Shown one piece after another: positions 5,438-5,471 of a stretch of DNA of 5,471 nt. Within the stretch, counting starts at the first letter, position 1. Every line of letters starts with the position of its first letter. Below the pieces are notes generated by a model. It was not told where the DNA came from and ran no database searches. It saw only the letters and a list, made by a program, of their open reading frames with translations. Made by a program: the position numbers and the translations under genes. The stretch is taken from positions 1-5,471 of the forward strand of contig JAEYOB010000781.1 of assembly GCA_023412175.1 (NCBI GenBank). The letters run 5' to 3'. Source of the stretch: Pseudomonadota bacterium (GTDB lineage: Bacteria > Pseudomonadota > Alphaproteobacteria > Azospirillales > Azospirillaceae).

Positions 5438-5471
5438 GACGTTGAATATGAAACGGGCCGCTCCATCGGAG

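Noticed and set aside
4807..5466. Minus-strand frame of 219 residues opposite marR
   Set aside because: It is a shadow of marR. The plus-strand protein shows a complete MarR winged helix with the DRR wing, while the reverse product resembles nothing.
1..5471. CRISPR arrays, tRNA/rRNA genes, insertion sequences, attachment sites
   Set aside because: No regularly spaced long repeats, no cloverleaf with tRNA signature bases, no transposase frame or terminal inverted repeats with target duplications were seen.

Overview
The window comes from a high-GC bacterium. Coding parts look about 70% GC, with codons ending mostly in G or C. The gene content (a multi-SLBB envelope exporter, an SprA-related HExxH protein, N-carbamoylputrescine amidase and a MarR regulator) suggests a proteobacterium. 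My best guess is an alphaproteobacterium of the Rhodospirillales/Azospirillum kind, but that rests on style and gene content, not on a phylogenetic marker.

Layout: (1) 1-2775, minus strand: one uninterrupted reading frame of 925 codons that starts at 2775 and runs off the left edge. It encodes a periplasmic polysaccharide-export protein with a Poly_export domain and about seven SLBB-type repeats. (2) 2776-2945: a 170-bp divergent intergenic region packed with four inverted repeats and a likely sigma-70-type promoter for the rightward gene. (3) 2946-3656, plus strand: an SprA-related putative zinc metalloprotease with an HEAAH motif. (4) 3653-4528, minus strand: aguB, N-carbamoylputrescine amidase, with the nitrilase Glu-Lys-Cys triad. 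Its stop codon overlaps the stop of the gene before it by 4 nt, tail to tail. (5) 4529-4890: a 362-bp divergent intergenic region, clearly AT-richer than the rest (80 G/C in 180 bases at 4621-4800 by hand count), holding palindromes and a promoter. (6) 4891-5409, plus strand: a MarR-family regulator. (7) 5410-5471: a short non-coding tail with a 9-bp direct repeat.

How the parts may work together: the exporter and the SprA-like gene diverge from one control region, and aguB and marR diverge from another. The main unexpected observation is that the two control regions share a gapped palindromic word, GGCATACAT-N4-GTGTAT (2828-2846 and 4667-4685), identical at all 15 fixed positions and in spacing. 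This suggests that one transcription factor may act on both divergent pairs, linking polysaccharide export with polyamine (putrescine) synthesis. That link is inference. No RNA gene, insertion sequence, CRISPR array or complete unknown multi-gene system was seen. Apart from the control regions, the genes belong to recognisable families.
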